From Salipiger thiooxidans (GTDB taxonomy: Bacteria; Pseudomonadota; Alphaproteobacteria; Rhodobacterales; Rhodobacteraceae): a stretch of 64,000 bases of DNA. The stretch covers positions 1 to 64,000 of the forward strand of contig NZ_FNAV01000003.1 of assembly GCF_900102075.1 (NCBI RefSeq). Reading direction: 5' to 3'. The translations under genes were made by a program, and so were the position numbers. Below the pieces are notes generated by a model. It made no database searches and was not told the origin of the DNA. It saw only the letters and a program-made list of their open reading frames with translations. Shown here piece after piece: positions 54,989 through 63,889 of this stretch. Positions within the stretch are counted from its first letter, which is position 1; every line of letters begins with the position of its first letter.

Positions 54989-55077
54989 CCGGCGCGTCGT
55001 CTGCCTGGGCGGAGCGCTGCGGGTCTCACGCTTCGAACGGCGCGGGTCGACTGCGCGGGCTCACCGGCGCGCCTTCT
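54977..55077. repeat. Imperfect 26-bp direct repeat in the kinase 3' end and following gap
   Basis: TGCGTGGGCTGACCGGCGCG and following bases (54977-55002) recur as TGCGCGGGCTCACCGGCGCG (55052-55077), with four mismatches in 26. The first copy spans the kinase stop codon. The 211-bp gap to the Wza-like gene end holds nothing else I recognise. Confidence 0.4.
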
Positions 55078-55199
55078 CCACGACGGCCGAGCACCGCACG
55101 GTTGCTGCGACGGCTGACCACCCTCCTTTGCGTGCTTCGAGCACGGCGCGTCCTGATGCGGACTGAGCGCCCCCTTCGTAGGACGAGCGCCGCACGGCG

Positions 55200-56414
55200 C
55201 TATGGAATCACCGGCACCACCGAACCCAGCACGCCAGCCACCTCGGAGAGGTTGGTGATGCTGCTGTCGTAACAGGCGATGGCGTCGCCCGGCAGCAGGT
55301 AGGGGTCGAAATCGTCACGGTCGGCGCGGCGGAGCTGGTCCTCGATGCTGCGCTCGATCACCGTCGAGACCCCGGTCACCGGGTCCCGCGTCAGCAGCAC
55401 CGCCGAGCGGTAGGCGCTGGTCGCCCGCGCCCCGCCGACGCAGTTGGTGTCCACCACCGCCTGCATGAATCGCGTGCCCCATGGCATCTCGCGCACCTCG
55501 CGGCCGATGGCCGAGATCGCGTTGCCCGTCGCCGGCTGCGTCAGGTTCGACAGGAACAGCGAGACCCCCGGCGGGCTCAGCGGGCTGGGGCGCATCAGAT
55601 CGTCCTGGAAGCACTGGCGCGAGGGCACGGTGATCTCGTCCCCGGTCAGCAGCATCACGTCCGCGGCGTTGCGCCCCTCGAACACGCCACGCAGGTCGAG
55701 CGTGTAGCTCCGACCGGCTCGGCGCAGCTGCACCGCCGAGAGGTCCGCGTCCGGCCGCACCCCGCCCGCTGCGCGGATCGCCGCGGAGAGGTTGCGCGCC
55801 TCGGTCGAGGCGCCGAGCGCCAGTTGCCGCGCCGGGTCGAGGTCGTCGCCCGACTGCCGCCCGATCTCGATCGCGTGCGGCTCGAACACCGCGCCCGAGA
55901 CGGCGACCGAGACGCTGGCGAAATCCGTCGCCCGCACCGAGACGCGGGGCGCCGCGTCGTAGAACTCGGCCCGCACCAGCGCCGCGGCGAGATCGGCCTC
56001 GATCTCGTCGGTGCTGCGCCCCTGCGCCGCGATCGGCGGCAGGAAGGGCAGCTTCAGCATGCCGTCGCGGGACACCACGTAGTTGCTGGTAAAGGTCGGA
56101 TCGTCCGAGACCCGCACGTCCACGAGGTCGTTGCGCGACAGCCGCTCGCCGCGCAGCGCGTATTCCACTAGCTCGCTGCCCTTGACGCCGCCGTCGGGCC
56201 CGCCGCCATGGGGCGTGCAGCGCTCGGCATTGAGCCGGGCCGAGAACAGCATCGCGGGCTCTCCGCCGCGGGCGGGCGGGTCGCGATATTGCGCCTGATA
56301 GCCGCCGCCGCTTTCCACCGGTGCGATGTTCTGCGGGTTCGGCGCAGGACCGCAACCGGCGACCAGCCCGAGCCCGAGGCAGGCCCCGAGCGACCTGCGG
56401 CGCGCATTCGACAT
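55200..56414 (-). CDS. Wza-type polysaccharide export outer-membrane lipoprotein
   Basis: This 404-residue protein has a lipoprotein signal (LVAGCGP lipobox, Cys at 21-22) and a Poly_export domain (YALRGERLSRNDLVDVRVSDDPTF, then VSRDGMLKLPFLPPI). SLBB-like segments follow (VSVAVSGAVFEPHAIEIG; LLTGDEITVP; LLPGDAIACYDSS). It would form the outer-membrane channel for the exopolysaccharide. ATG 56414 has GAGGG close upstream. It is divergent from the flippase gene, with operator D between them. Confidence 0.86.
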   Translation of the reverse strand: MSNARRRSLGACLGLGLVAGCGPAPNPQNIAPVESGGGYQAQYRDPPARGGEPAMLFSARLNAERCTPHGGGPDGGVKGSELVEYALRGERLSRNDLVDVRVSDDPTFTSNYVVSRDGMLKLPFLPPIAAQGRSTDEIEADLAAALVRAEFYDAAPRVSVRATDFASVSVAVSGAVFEPHAIEIGRQSGDDLDPARQLALGASTEARNLSAAIRAAGGVRPDADLSAVQLRRAGRSYTLDLRGVFEGRNAADVMLLTGDEITVPSRQCFQDDLMRPSPLSPPGVSLFLSNLTQPATGNAISAIGREVREMPWGTRFMQAVVDTNCVGGARATSAYRSAVLLTRDPVTGVSTVIERSIEDQLRRADRDDFDPYLLPGDAIACYDSSITNLSEVAGVLGSVVPVIP

Positions 56415-56501
56415 GCAACCCTCACGCGTGTTCATTGACGTGCCCAGACCTGCTCTCCTAGCGGGAATCCCTTCAGGGACACTCGCGCGACTGCGTTCGA
56501 A

Positions 56502-56519
56502 CCTATCCCTCCGGATAGG
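56502..56519. promoter_or_regulatory. Exopolysaccharide operator site D
   Basis: CCTATCCCTCCGGATAGG lies between the divergent Wza-like gene (88 bp from its start) and the flippase gene (110 bp from its start). Confidence 0.72.
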
Positions 56520-56579
56520 GGGCGCCACTCTTGCGGCTTGTCCCCCTCCCGCCGCGCGCACGACAGGCACGGCGCGGCG

Positions 56580-56601
56580 AAGGTATGGTTACTTATACCT
56601 T
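56580..56601. promoter_or_regulatory. Second inverted repeat upstream of the flippase gene
   Basis: AAGGTAT (56580-56586), an 8-nt spacer and ATACCTT (56595-56601) form a perfect 7-bp inverted repeat in a short A/T-rich stretch 28 bp before the flippase GTG. It may be an operator or part of the promoter. Confidence 0.35.
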
Positions 56602-56628
56602 AAGACTGACCTTAAGAGAGACAGCCCC

Positions 56629-57858
56629 GTGTCGGAAACCCGAAAAAACCTCCTTGGCCACCTGCTCGCCTACGGCGCCTCCGAAATGGCGTCGAAACTG
56701 TCGCGGCTGGGCGTGGTGATCGCGGTGGCTCGCACGCTTGAGGCGAGCGAGATCGGGATTGCCGCGGCGGCCATCGCCACCGGCGACATGCTGAAGGCGC
56801 TGACGGAAAACGGCGTCATCCAGCGCATCATCGCCGCCCGCGACGAAGAGCTCGACGCCACCTGCAACCGCGCCCACGGGCTGTTCTGGGCCTGGTGCCT
56901 CGGGCTCTTCGGAGTGCAGGCCGCGGTGGCCACGGGCGTCTGGGCGCTGACCGGCAACGTTCCGCTGGCGCTGCTCATCCTCGTGCTCTCGGGGGAATAC
57001 CTGTTCATGCCCGGCGGGCTGGTGCAGGCCGGCCTCGCGCTGCGCAACGGCAAACTGCGGCAGACCGCGGCCATCGCCGGCGGACAGGCGGTGCTCGCCA
57101 ACGGGCTCTCGGTGGTGCTGGCCCTGCTCTGGCCGAGCGCGCTGGCGCTGATCCTGCCCCGCCTGCTCACCGCTCCGTTCTGGCTGGTCGCCATGCGCCG
57201 CCTGAACCCGTGGGTCCGCAACCCCGAGGCCGGCAAGACCCCGATCCGCCCGTTCCTGAATTTCGGCTGGGCAGTGCTCGGTGTCGAGGTCGTCAAGGCG
57301 GCGCGGATGCAGGCCGACAAGCTTATCGTCGGCGCGCTTCTCGGGCCGCAGGCGCTCGGGCTCTACTTCATGGCCTTCAACGCCGGTCTCAGCCTCGCGA
57401 CCTCGTTCTCGACCGCCTTCGCCGCCGTGCTCTTCCCGCATCTCTGCGCCAGCGAAGACCGCGCCGCGGCGCTGCGCCAGGGCATGGCCGTCTCGCTCGG
57501 CCTCGTCGGGCCCGCCGTCATCCTGCAGGCGCTGCTGGCGCCCTGGTACGTGCCGATCCTGCTGGGCGACGGCTGGGCCGATCTCAGCGCCACCGTCTCG
57601 GTGCTCTGCCTCGCCGCGATCCCGACCATGCTGTGGACCGCCGCCGCCGGCTGGATGCGGGCCGAGAACCGCCCGCAGCACGAACTGCTCGGCACCGCGC
57701 TGCTGACCGGCGCGCTGATGCTCAACACCGTCCTCGCCGCGCCGTACGGGCTCGAGACCATCGCGTGGGGCTACCTCGCCACCGCCAGCGTCACGATGCT
57801 TGTCATGTCCTGGCCGGCGCTCCGCTTCGCCCTTGTCCCCACTCTTGCAAAGGCCTGA
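56629..57858 (+). CDS. Wzx-type oligosaccharide flippase (MOP superfamily)
   Basis: This 409-residue protein has about twelve to thirteen helices of the Polysacc_synt_3 family, starting LLGHLLAYGASEMASKLSRLGVVIAVARTLEASEIGI. It would flip lipid-linked repeat units across the inner membrane. The GTG at 56629 (VSETRKNLL) is the best start. The frame is open far upstream, but that part is not homologous and crosses operator D. Three glycosyltransferase genes follow with small gaps. Confidence 0.86.
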   Translation: MSETRKNLLGHLLAYGASEMASKLSRLGVVIAVARTLEASEIGIAAAAIATGDMLKALTENGVIQRIIAARDEELDATCNRAHGLFWAWCLGLFGVQAAVATGVWALTGNVPLALLILVLSGEYLFMPGGLVQAGLALRNGKLRQTAAIAGGQAVLANGLSVVLALLWPSALALILPRLLTAPFWLVAMRRLNPWVRNPEAGKTPIRPFLNFGWAVLGVEVVKAARMQADKLIVGALLGPQALGLYFMAFNAGLSLATSFSTAFAAVLFPHLCASEDRAAALRQGMAVSLGLVGPAVILQALLAPWYVPILLGDGWADLSATVSVLCLAAIPTMLWTAAAGWMRAENRPQHELLGTALLTGALMLNTVLAAPYGLETIAWGYLATASVTMLVMSWPALRFALVPTLAKA

Positions 57859-57862
57859 TCCC

Positions 57863-58786
57863 ATGTCCCTGATCTCGATCGTCATTCCGGCCTTCAACGC
57901 CGCCGCCACGCTTCCCGAGACGATGCAGAGCATCGCCGCGCAGACCTGGACCGGGTGGGAAGCCATCATCGTCGAGGACGGCTCGCAGGACGACACCTGG
58001 GCCATAGCCCAACGGCTCGCCGCCGGCGACCCGCGCATCAAGCTGGTGCGCAACCCCGGCAAGGGCCCGAGCGACGCGCGCAACCACGGCGCCCTCGAGG
58101 TCGCCAGGGGCCAAGTCATCGCGTTCTGCGACGCCGACGACCTGTGGGAGAGCGGCAAGCTCGCCTCCGTCGCCCTGGCGCTGATCTTCGGCGCCTCGGA
58201 CGCCGCCTTCGGCCGCGTCCGCTTCTTCCGCGGCAAGCCCGGCAACCTCGGCGCCAGCTCGACGGTTCCGGTCGAGCCGGTCACGGTGCCGATGCTGATG
58301 GGCGAGAACCCGGTCTGCACCATGTCCAACCTCTCGGTCCGGCGCTCGGTCTTCGAGGCGCTCGGCGGCTTCCGCAACGACATGATCCACAACGAGGATC
58401 TCGAGTGGCTCATCCGCCTCGTCGGCGCCGGCTACGAGCTCGAGGGGCTCGACAGCGACCACGTGCTCTACCGCACCAGCCCCCATGGCCTGTCCTCGGA
58501 TCTCGTCGCGATGGAGATGGGCCGGGCCGAGGCGCTGCGCACCGCCCGCGCGCTTGGCTACGCCCCCGACGCCCGCGCCGAGGCCGTGCACCTGCGCTAC
58601 CTCGCCCGCCGCGCGCTGCGGCTCGACGCCGACCCGCGCCAGGCCATGACGCTGGTGGCCAAGGGGCTGCGGCGCAGCGTCCCCGCCTTCCTGTTCCCGC
58701 TCAAGCGTGGCCTGCCGACCGCCATCGGCGCGCTGATCGCCCCGTCCCTGCCGCGCGACCTCCGTCGCAGCCTGTTCTCCCGCTGA
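57863..58786 (+). CDS. Glycosyltransferase family 2 protein
   Basis: This 307-residue GT-A enzyme begins ISIVIPAFNAAATLPETMQSIAAQTWTGWE, has AIIVEDGSQDDT and the metal-binding FCDADDLWE (DxD), followed by a region with NEDLEWLIRL (the conserved ED of inverting GT2 enzymes). It has no membrane helix. ATG 57863 is 4 bp past the flippase stop. It is paralogous to the next gene. Confidence 0.87.
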   Translation: MSLISIVIPAFNAAATLPETMQSIAAQTWTGWEAIIVEDGSQDDTWAIAQRLAAGDPRIKLVRNPGKGPSDARNHGALEVARGQVIAFCDADDLWESGKLASVALALIFGASDAAFGRVRFFRGKPGNLGASSTVPVEPVTVPMLMGENPVCTMSNLSVRRSVFEALGGFRNDMIHNEDLEWLIRLVGAGYELEGLDSDHVLYRTSPHGLSSDLVAMEMGRAEALRTARALGYAPDARAEAVHLRYLARRALRLDADPRQAMTLVAKGLRRSVPAFLFPLKRGLPTAIGALIAPSLPRDLRRSLFSR

Positions 58787-58818
58787 TCGTCCGCCGGTCC
58801 CAGTCAGGAGTCGATCCC

Positions 58819-59805
58819 ATGCCCTACGCCTCCATCGTCGTCCCCGCCTTCAACGCCGCCGAGACGCTTGCCGAGACCCTCGTCTCGCTGTCGGCGCAGA
58901 CTTTCCGCGACCTCGAGATCGTCGTCGTGGATGACGGATCGACCGACGCCACCTCGCGCGTCGCCGAACAGCAGGCCCGGACCGACGGCCGCATCCGCGT
59001 CGTGCGCCAGCACAACCGCGGCCTTGCCGGCGCGCGCAACAGCGGCATCGCGGCGGCGACCGGCGAGATCGTGGGGTTCTGCGACGCCGACGACCGCTGG
59101 CTGCCCGAGAAGCTCGACACCCATGTCCGCCATCTCGAGCGGTCGCCGCAGGTCGGCATCAGCTACTCGGGCTCGGCGATGATCGACGCCGACGGCCACC
59201 GCATGGGCCACGCCCAGCGCCCGCGCCTGCACGACGTCACCACCGCGCTGGTGTTCAAGCGCAACCCGATCGGCAACGGCTCGGCCCCGGTGTTCCGCCG
59301 CGAGGCGCTTGCCTCCATCGCCTGGCGCCCGCATTTCGAGACCCGCCGCGACTGGGTCTTCGACGAGACCTTCCGCCAGTCCGAGGACATCGAGTGCTGG
59401 CTGCGCTTCTGCCTGTCCACCGACTGGATCGTCGAGGGCGTGCCGGGGCTGCTCACCGAGTACCGCGTCAACGCCGGCGGCCTCTCGGCCCGCACCGAGG
59501 CCCAGCTCGCCGCGTGGGAGCGCGTGGTCGACAAGCTGCGCCCGCGCGACCCGGCGTTCTTTGCCCGCCACGAGGCCGCGGCCCGCGCCTACCAGCTGCG
59601 CTACCTCGCCCGCCGCGCCATCAGCAGCGGCGACGGCGTCACCGCCTGCGAGCTCATCGACCGCGCCATGGCGGAATCGCGCACGCCCCTGCACGAGGAG
59701 CCGTTCCGCACCCTCAGCACCATCGCCGCCGCTCGGCTCTCGTCCCGCTTCGGCGACGGCCCGATGCGCCTTGCCACCGCCGTGCTTTCGGCCGTTCGCC
59801 AGTGA
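58819..59805 (+). CDS. Glycosyltransferase family 2 protein, paralog of the preceding gene
   Basis: This 328-residue GT2 enzyme has the same landmarks as its neighbour: SIVVPAFNAAETLAETLVSLSAQTF, VVVDDGSTDAT, GFCDADDRWLPEK and a later QSEDIECWLRF. Both also end in a helical region with YLARRA. The shared organisation suggests tandem duplication followed by divergence in acceptor specificity. ATG 58819 has CAGGAG eight bases upstream. Confidence 0.87.
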   Translation: MPYASIVVPAFNAAETLAETLVSLSAQTFRDLEIVVVDDGSTDATSRVAEQQARTDGRIRVVRQHNRGLAGARNSGIAAATGEIVGFCDADDRWLPEKLDTHVRHLERSPQVGISYSGSAMIDADGHRMGHAQRPRLHDVTTALVFKRNPIGNGSAPVFRREALASIAWRPHFETRRDWVFDETFRQSEDIECWLRFCLSTDWIVEGVPGLLTEYRVNAGGLSARTEAQLAAWERVVDKLRPRDPAFFARHEAAARAYQLRYLARRAISSGDGVTACELIDRAMAESRTPLHEEPFRTLSTIAAARLSSRFGDGPMRLATAVLSAVRQ

Positions 59806-59824
59806 TCCCGGAGGAGACCTCACG

Positions 59825-60838
59825 ATGACCGACAGACCCCTTGTCCTGCACCTCGTCGACGACACCACCGCCGGTGGCGTGACCCGTGTCCTCGACTTCA
59901 TCCGGACCAACCCCGATATGGCCGCGACCGCCCGCCACGAGGTGCAGGTCGTCGCCCGCAACCGCAGCATCCCGGCGCTGTCCGCCGACATGATCGTCTC
60001 GCATCTGTCGATCAGCTGGCGCAGCCTGCCGGTGCTCATCGCGCTGCGTGCCCGCCATGCCGGCCTGCCGCTGGTCCATGTCGAGCACAGTTACACCGAG
60101 ACCTTCACCGCGCTGAACGTGCCCTTCAAGGTGCGCTTCTTCACCCTGCTGCGGAACGCATATGCGCTCTTCGACCGGGTCGTCGCGGTGAGCGAGGAAC
60201 AGGGGGCGTGGATGCGTCGCCGCGGGCTCGTCAGCCGCGAGGCGCTGCAGGTGATCCGCTCGGCGGTCGATCTCGGGCGGTTCCGCGCGCTGCCCGCCCC
60301 CGCGGGCCCGGCACTGCGCATCGGCGCCATCGGACGGCTCAACCGGCAAAAGGGGTTCGACGTGCTGATCGAGGCCTTCCGCGAGCTGACCTCGCCCGAG
60401 ATCAGCCTGCACTTCCACGGCACCGGCAGCGAGGAGCAGGCGCTCCGCGCGCTCGCCAAGGGCGACCCGCGCATCCAATTCCACGGCCACAGCGCCGTGC
60501 CGGAAGAGGCGCTTGCCTCGGTGGACGTGATCGCCATGCCCTCGCGCTGGGAGGCCTTCGGGCTGGTCGCGCTCGAGGCGCGCGCCGCCGGGCGCCGGCT
60601 GGTGGTCTCGGATCTCGACGGGCTGAAGGACAGCGCCGGGATCGAGGCGCAGTTCGTGACCGGCCACGGCGTGCAGGACTGGCGCCTCGCGCTGAAGGCG
60701 GCGCTCGATGCCGGCACCGCCGCCCCCGCCCGCGCACCGGGCGCCGAACAGGAATTTGCCGACCGCTGGAATCACCTCGTCCAGCTCTGCCTCGACCGGG
60801 GCGAGCCTCTGACGCGGGTCGCCGGCGGGCGCGCATGA
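59825..60838 (+). CDS. Glycosyltransferase family 4 protein
   Basis: This 337-residue GT-B enzyme has an N-terminal LVLHLVDDTTAGGVTRVLDF, an acceptor-site HVEHSY, the middle IGRLNRQKGFDVLIEAF and the nucleotide-sugar motif MPSRWEAFGLVALEARAAGRRLV (E-x7-E). It is probably a retaining transferase finishing the repeat unit. ATG 59825 follows GGAGGAGACCTCACG. It is the last gene of the flippase operon. Confidence 0.87.
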   Translation: MTDRPLVLHLVDDTTAGGVTRVLDFIRTNPDMAATARHEVQVVARNRSIPALSADMIVSHLSISWRSLPVLIALRARHAGLPLVHVEHSYTETFTALNVPFKVRFFTLLRNAYALFDRVVAVSEEQGAWMRRRGLVSREALQVIRSAVDLGRFRALPAPAGPALRIGAIGRLNRQKGFDVLIEAFRELTSPEISLHFHGTGSEEQALRALAKGDPRIQFHGHSAVPEEALASVDVIAMPSRWEAFGLVALEARAAGRRLVVSDLDGLKDSAGIEAQFVTGHGVQDWRLALKAALDAGTAAPARAPGAEQEFADRWNHLVQLCLDRGEPLTRVAGGRA

Positions 60839-60908
60839 CGGAATCAGTCCTGGGGGATCCGGAGCTAACCCCCTAGCTTCCGGCTTTCGGGTTTCCCTGG
60901 GCTGACGG

Positions 60909-60941
60909 GGTGTCCGGCCTTCGACATGAAGGTCGGGCACC
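60909..60941. terminator. 14-bp hairpin at the end of the exopolysaccharide operon
   Basis: GGTGTCCGGCCTTC (60909-60922), loop GACAT and GAAGGTCGGGCACC (60928-60941) pair over 14 positions with two G-U pairs, followed by TCACTTTACGTTT. It lies 70 bp past the GT4 stop and 90 bp before the MFS gene. Terminator is the simplest reading. Confidence 0.6.
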
Positions 60942-61030
60942 TCACTTTACGTTTAAGGGTTCTTTTCCCTGATTCCTTTTCCCCGGAGAGGGCATTTACC
61001 TCCGAGGGCGGGCGTGGCTAAGGTCCGCCC

Positions 61031-62341
61031 ATGTTACGACAGCTCCTGCCCATCAGCGCCCTCCTGCTCGGCTCCGCCTTCCTGCTCTTCGCGGGCGGCA
61101 TCAACAGCCTCATCCTGCCGGTGCGCGGCTCGGCAGAGGGCTTCACCGCAAGCGCGCTGGGCCTGCTCGGCACCGGCTGGGCCATCGGCTACGTGCTGGG
61201 CTGCATCCTCGCGCCCCGCATGGTGGGCGCGGTGGGGCACATCCGGACCTACGGCGTGCTCTGCGCCTTCGCGGCGATCTCGATCCTGCTGCAGGCGCTG
61301 CTGGTGACCCCCTACGCCTGGATCCCGGTGCGCGCGGTCTCGGGCTTCTGCTTTGCCGGGGCCGCGATGATCGTGGAATCCTGGCTCAACGACCACGTCC
61401 AGCCCAGCACCCGCGGCAAGATCTTCGGCATCTACACCATGGTGAACCTCGCCGCCGTGACCGGCGGGCAGATGGTCATCTCGCTCGGCGACACCATGGG
61501 GTTCACCTTCTTCGCCATCGGCGCCATCATCTTCTGCCTCGCGCTCGTGCCCACCGCGCTCTCGACCTCGTCGAGCCCGGCGCCGCTCACCTCGGTGACG
61601 CTGGACATCGGCGCACTGTGGCGGAACTCGCCGGTGGCGGTCTCGGCGGTGTTCCTCGTGGGGATCTCGAACGCCTCCTTCGGCACGCTGTCCGCCGTCT
61701 ATGCCGACCGGGTCGGGCTGGGGCTGACCTCCATCGCGTTTTTCTCGAGCATCCCCGTGCTCGCGGGCGCGCTTGCGCAGCTGCCCTTCGGCTTCGCCAG
61801 CGACCGCATGGACCGCCGCAAGGTGCTGGTGGTGGCGGCGGTCTGGGCGCTGGCCGCGGATCTCGCCTTCATCATGATCGCCCCCGAGGGCCGGCTCGCC
61901 AACCTCGCGCTGGCGGGGCTCTTCGGCGCCGCGATCTTCGCCATGTACCCGGTGATCGTCGCCCACGCCAACGACCACGCCCCCGCGGGCACCTCGATCC
62001 AGGTCTCCGGCGGGCTGCTGCTGGTCTTCGGTCTGGGGTCCATCGCCGGGCCGCTGATCGCCGGCGTGGGGATGAGCTGGATCGGTCCGCAGGGCTTGTT
62101 CCTGACCACCATCGTCGCGCATGTGCTGATGATCGCCTTCACCCTCCTGCGCATCGCCCGCCGCGCGCCGGTGCCCAATGCCGAGAAGGGCAGCTTCCAG
62201 GTCAGCCCGCCGGCCCGCGCCGCCACCCCCGAGACCGCCGCGCTGGCCGTGGGCGAGGATGAGGACGCGCCGCTCGAACCCGCCCCGCCGCCCGCCGACG
62301 CCCCGCCGTCCGAGGCCCAGGACGGCGCCCCCGGGCGCTGA
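61031..62341 (+). CDS. MFS transporter, YcaD-like
   Basis: This 436-residue protein has twelve predicted helices and the MFS loop motif FASDRMDRRKVLVV between helices 6-8. It has a long Pro/Ala/Glu-rich cytoplasmic tail (about residues 385-436). It resembles the YcaD/UMF group, of unknown substrate. It begins at ATG 61031 after an A/T-rich stretch that may hold its promoter, and is separated from the exopolysaccharide operon by a strong hairpin. Confidence 0.83.
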   Translation: MLRQLLPISALLLGSAFLLFAGGINSLILPVRGSAEGFTASALGLLGTGWAIGYVLGCILAPRMVGAVGHIRTYGVLCAFAAISILLQALLVTPYAWIPVRAVSGFCFAGAAMIVESWLNDHVQPSTRGKIFGIYTMVNLAAVTGGQMVISLGDTMGFTFFAIGAIIFCLALVPTALSTSSSPAPLTSVTLDIGALWRNSPVAVSAVFLVGISNASFGTLSAVYADRVGLGLTSIAFFSSIPVLAGALAQLPFGFASDRMDRRKVLVVAAVWALAADLAFIMIAPEGRLANLALAGLFGAAIFAMYPVIVAHANDHAPAGTSIQVSGGLLLVFGLGSIAGPLIAGVGMSWIGPQGLFLTTIVAHVLMIAFTLLRIARRAPVPNAEKGSFQVSPPARAATPETAALAVGEDEDAPLEPAPPPADAPPSEAQDGAPGR

Positions 62342-62439
62342 GCGAAACGGCGCCGCCCACCCCTCCCCGGCACGGAATGGTTAACCGCCATCGTCGCCAG
62401 GCCCTTGATTTGTCGTCGCAAGAAGCGCAGCTTTGCCGA

Positions 62440-62790
62440 ATGAACAGCCTTACACCTTTTCCGGGATCCGGGCGCCCGACGCAGGACGTGGTCGCCTTTC
62501 ACCGGACGGAGCTGAATGTCATCCTCTCGCTTTACGGCCGCATGGTCGCCGCGGGGGAATGGCGTGATTACGGGATTTCCTCGCTGCGCGACGTGGCGGT
62601 GTTCTCGGTGTTCCGACGCACCGCGGAGAACCCGCTCTACCGCATCGAGAAGCGCCCCAAGCTGCGAAGTCGGCAGGGCGAATACGCGGTGATCGGCATG
62701 GACGGGCAGGTGCTCAAGCGTGGCCACGACCTGCGCACCGTGCTGCGCGTGCTCGAGCGCAAGCTGATCCGTCCGGTCGATCTCGACTGA
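62440..62790 (+). CDS. DUF2794 family protein
   Basis: This 116-residue protein matches the alphaproteobacterial DUF2794 family in length and pattern (VVAFHRTELNVILSLYGRMVAAGEWRDYGI; DVAVFSVFRRTAENPLYRIEKRPKL). Its function is unknown. ATG 62440 is taken over an upstream in-frame ATG at 62377, because the upstream part is arginine-rich and not family-like. It converges with the agmatinase gene. Confidence 0.85.
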   Translation: MNSLTPFPGSGRPTQDVVAFHRTELNVILSLYGRMVAAGEWRDYGISSLRDVAVFSVFRRTAENPLYRIEKRPKLRSRQGEYAVIGMDGQVLKRGHDLRTVLRVLERKLIRPVDLD

Positions 62791-62838
62791 TCTCCCGGAC
62801 CGATCCGCCCGCGGCCCAGCGGCTTTCGGCTGCGGCCG

Positions 62839-63801
62839 TCAGGCCGGCTTGCCGATCATCACGCAGAGCAGCTCGAACATCAGCGTGACGCCGAGGAACG
62901 CAGTGCCCCCAGCCTGGTCGAAGGGCGGCGAAACCTCGACGAGATCGGCCCCGACGATGTTCAGCCCCTCGAGCTCGCGCACCACCTGCATCGCCTGGTA
63001 GCTGTTCGGACCGCCGACCTCGGGCGTGCCGGTGCCCGGCGCGAAGGTCGGGTCCACGAAGTCGATGTCGTAGCTGACGTAGCAGGGCTCGGAGCCCACG
63101 ATGTCGCGCGCCTCGGCCATCACGTCGGTCACGCCGCGCGCGTGGAATTCCTCGATCGGGATGATGCGGATGCCGTTGGCGGCGGCGAAATCGCGGTCCT
63201 CCATGTCGTACATGCTGCCACGGATGCCGATCTGCACCACCCGCTTGGGGTCGAGCAGGCCTTCCTCGACCGCACGGCGGAATGGCGTGCCATGGGTGTA
63301 GAGCTGGCCGCCGAAATAGCTGTTCCAGAGGTCGGTGTGGCTGTCGAAATGCACCATCCCGAGTGACGTCTCGCGCCCGAGCGCCCGCAGCACCGGCAGC
63401 GAGGTCAGATGGTCGCCACCCGCGGTGAGCGGCCGGATGCCGTTGCGGGTCAGCCGGTTGTAGAAGGCGGTGATGCGCTCCATGCTGTCGAGGATGTCGG
63501 CGGGGTTCGGACCCACGTCACCGAGATCGGCACAGGCGACCGTGTCGAAGGGGCGCAGCCCGGTGACCGGGTGCTGCGCCCGGATCATCGTCGAGGCATC
63601 GCGCAGCTGGCGCGGACCGTGGCGCGGGCCGGGGCGGTTGGTGGTGCCGCTGTCCCACGGCACGCCGACGATGCCGATCCCGACCTCGGAAAAACGGTCG
63701 TGATCCGGTTGCACCAGCGGCAGCCGCATGAAGGTCGGGATGCCCGCGAACCGCGGCAGGTCCATGCCCGAGATCGGATGGAAGAAGGGGTCGGTGGTCA
63801 T
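62839..63801 (-). CDS. speB: Agmatinase/ureohydrolase family protein
   Basis: This 320-residue ureohydrolase has the two-manganese site: AGGDHLTSLP, MVHFDSHTDLWNS (D-x-H-x-D) and YDIDFVDPTFAPGTGTPE. Agmatinase (agmatine to putrescine and urea) is the usual annotation, but the related guanidinobutyrase and guanidinopropionase look alike, so the substrate is open. An N-terminal extension of about 30 residues precedes the catalytic core. It may feed the polyamine pathway seen at 19.5-27.5 kb. Confidence 0.87.
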   Translation of the reverse strand: MTTDPFFHPISGMDLPRFAGIPTFMRLPLVQPDHDRFSEVGIGIVGVPWDSGTTNRPGPRHGPRQLRDASTMIRAQHPVTGLRPFDTVACADLGDVGPNPADILDSMERITAFYNRLTRNGIRPLTAGGDHLTSLPVLRALGRETSLGMVHFDSHTDLWNSYFGGQLYTHGTPFRRAVEEGLLDPKRVVQIGIRGSMYDMEDRDFAAANGIRIIPIEEFHARGVTDVMAEARDIVGSEPCYVSYDIDFVDPTFAPGTGTPEVGGPNSYQAMQVVRELEGLNIVGADLVEVSPPFDQAGGTAFLGVTLMFELLCVMIGKPA

Positions 63802-63889
63802 GCTGTGTCCTTGCGTGGCCTGTGCCGGCGAGACGACCGCATTTCCGCCCCCCTTTGCAAGAGGTTTGCGCCGGCCCTCGGCCCCGGGC

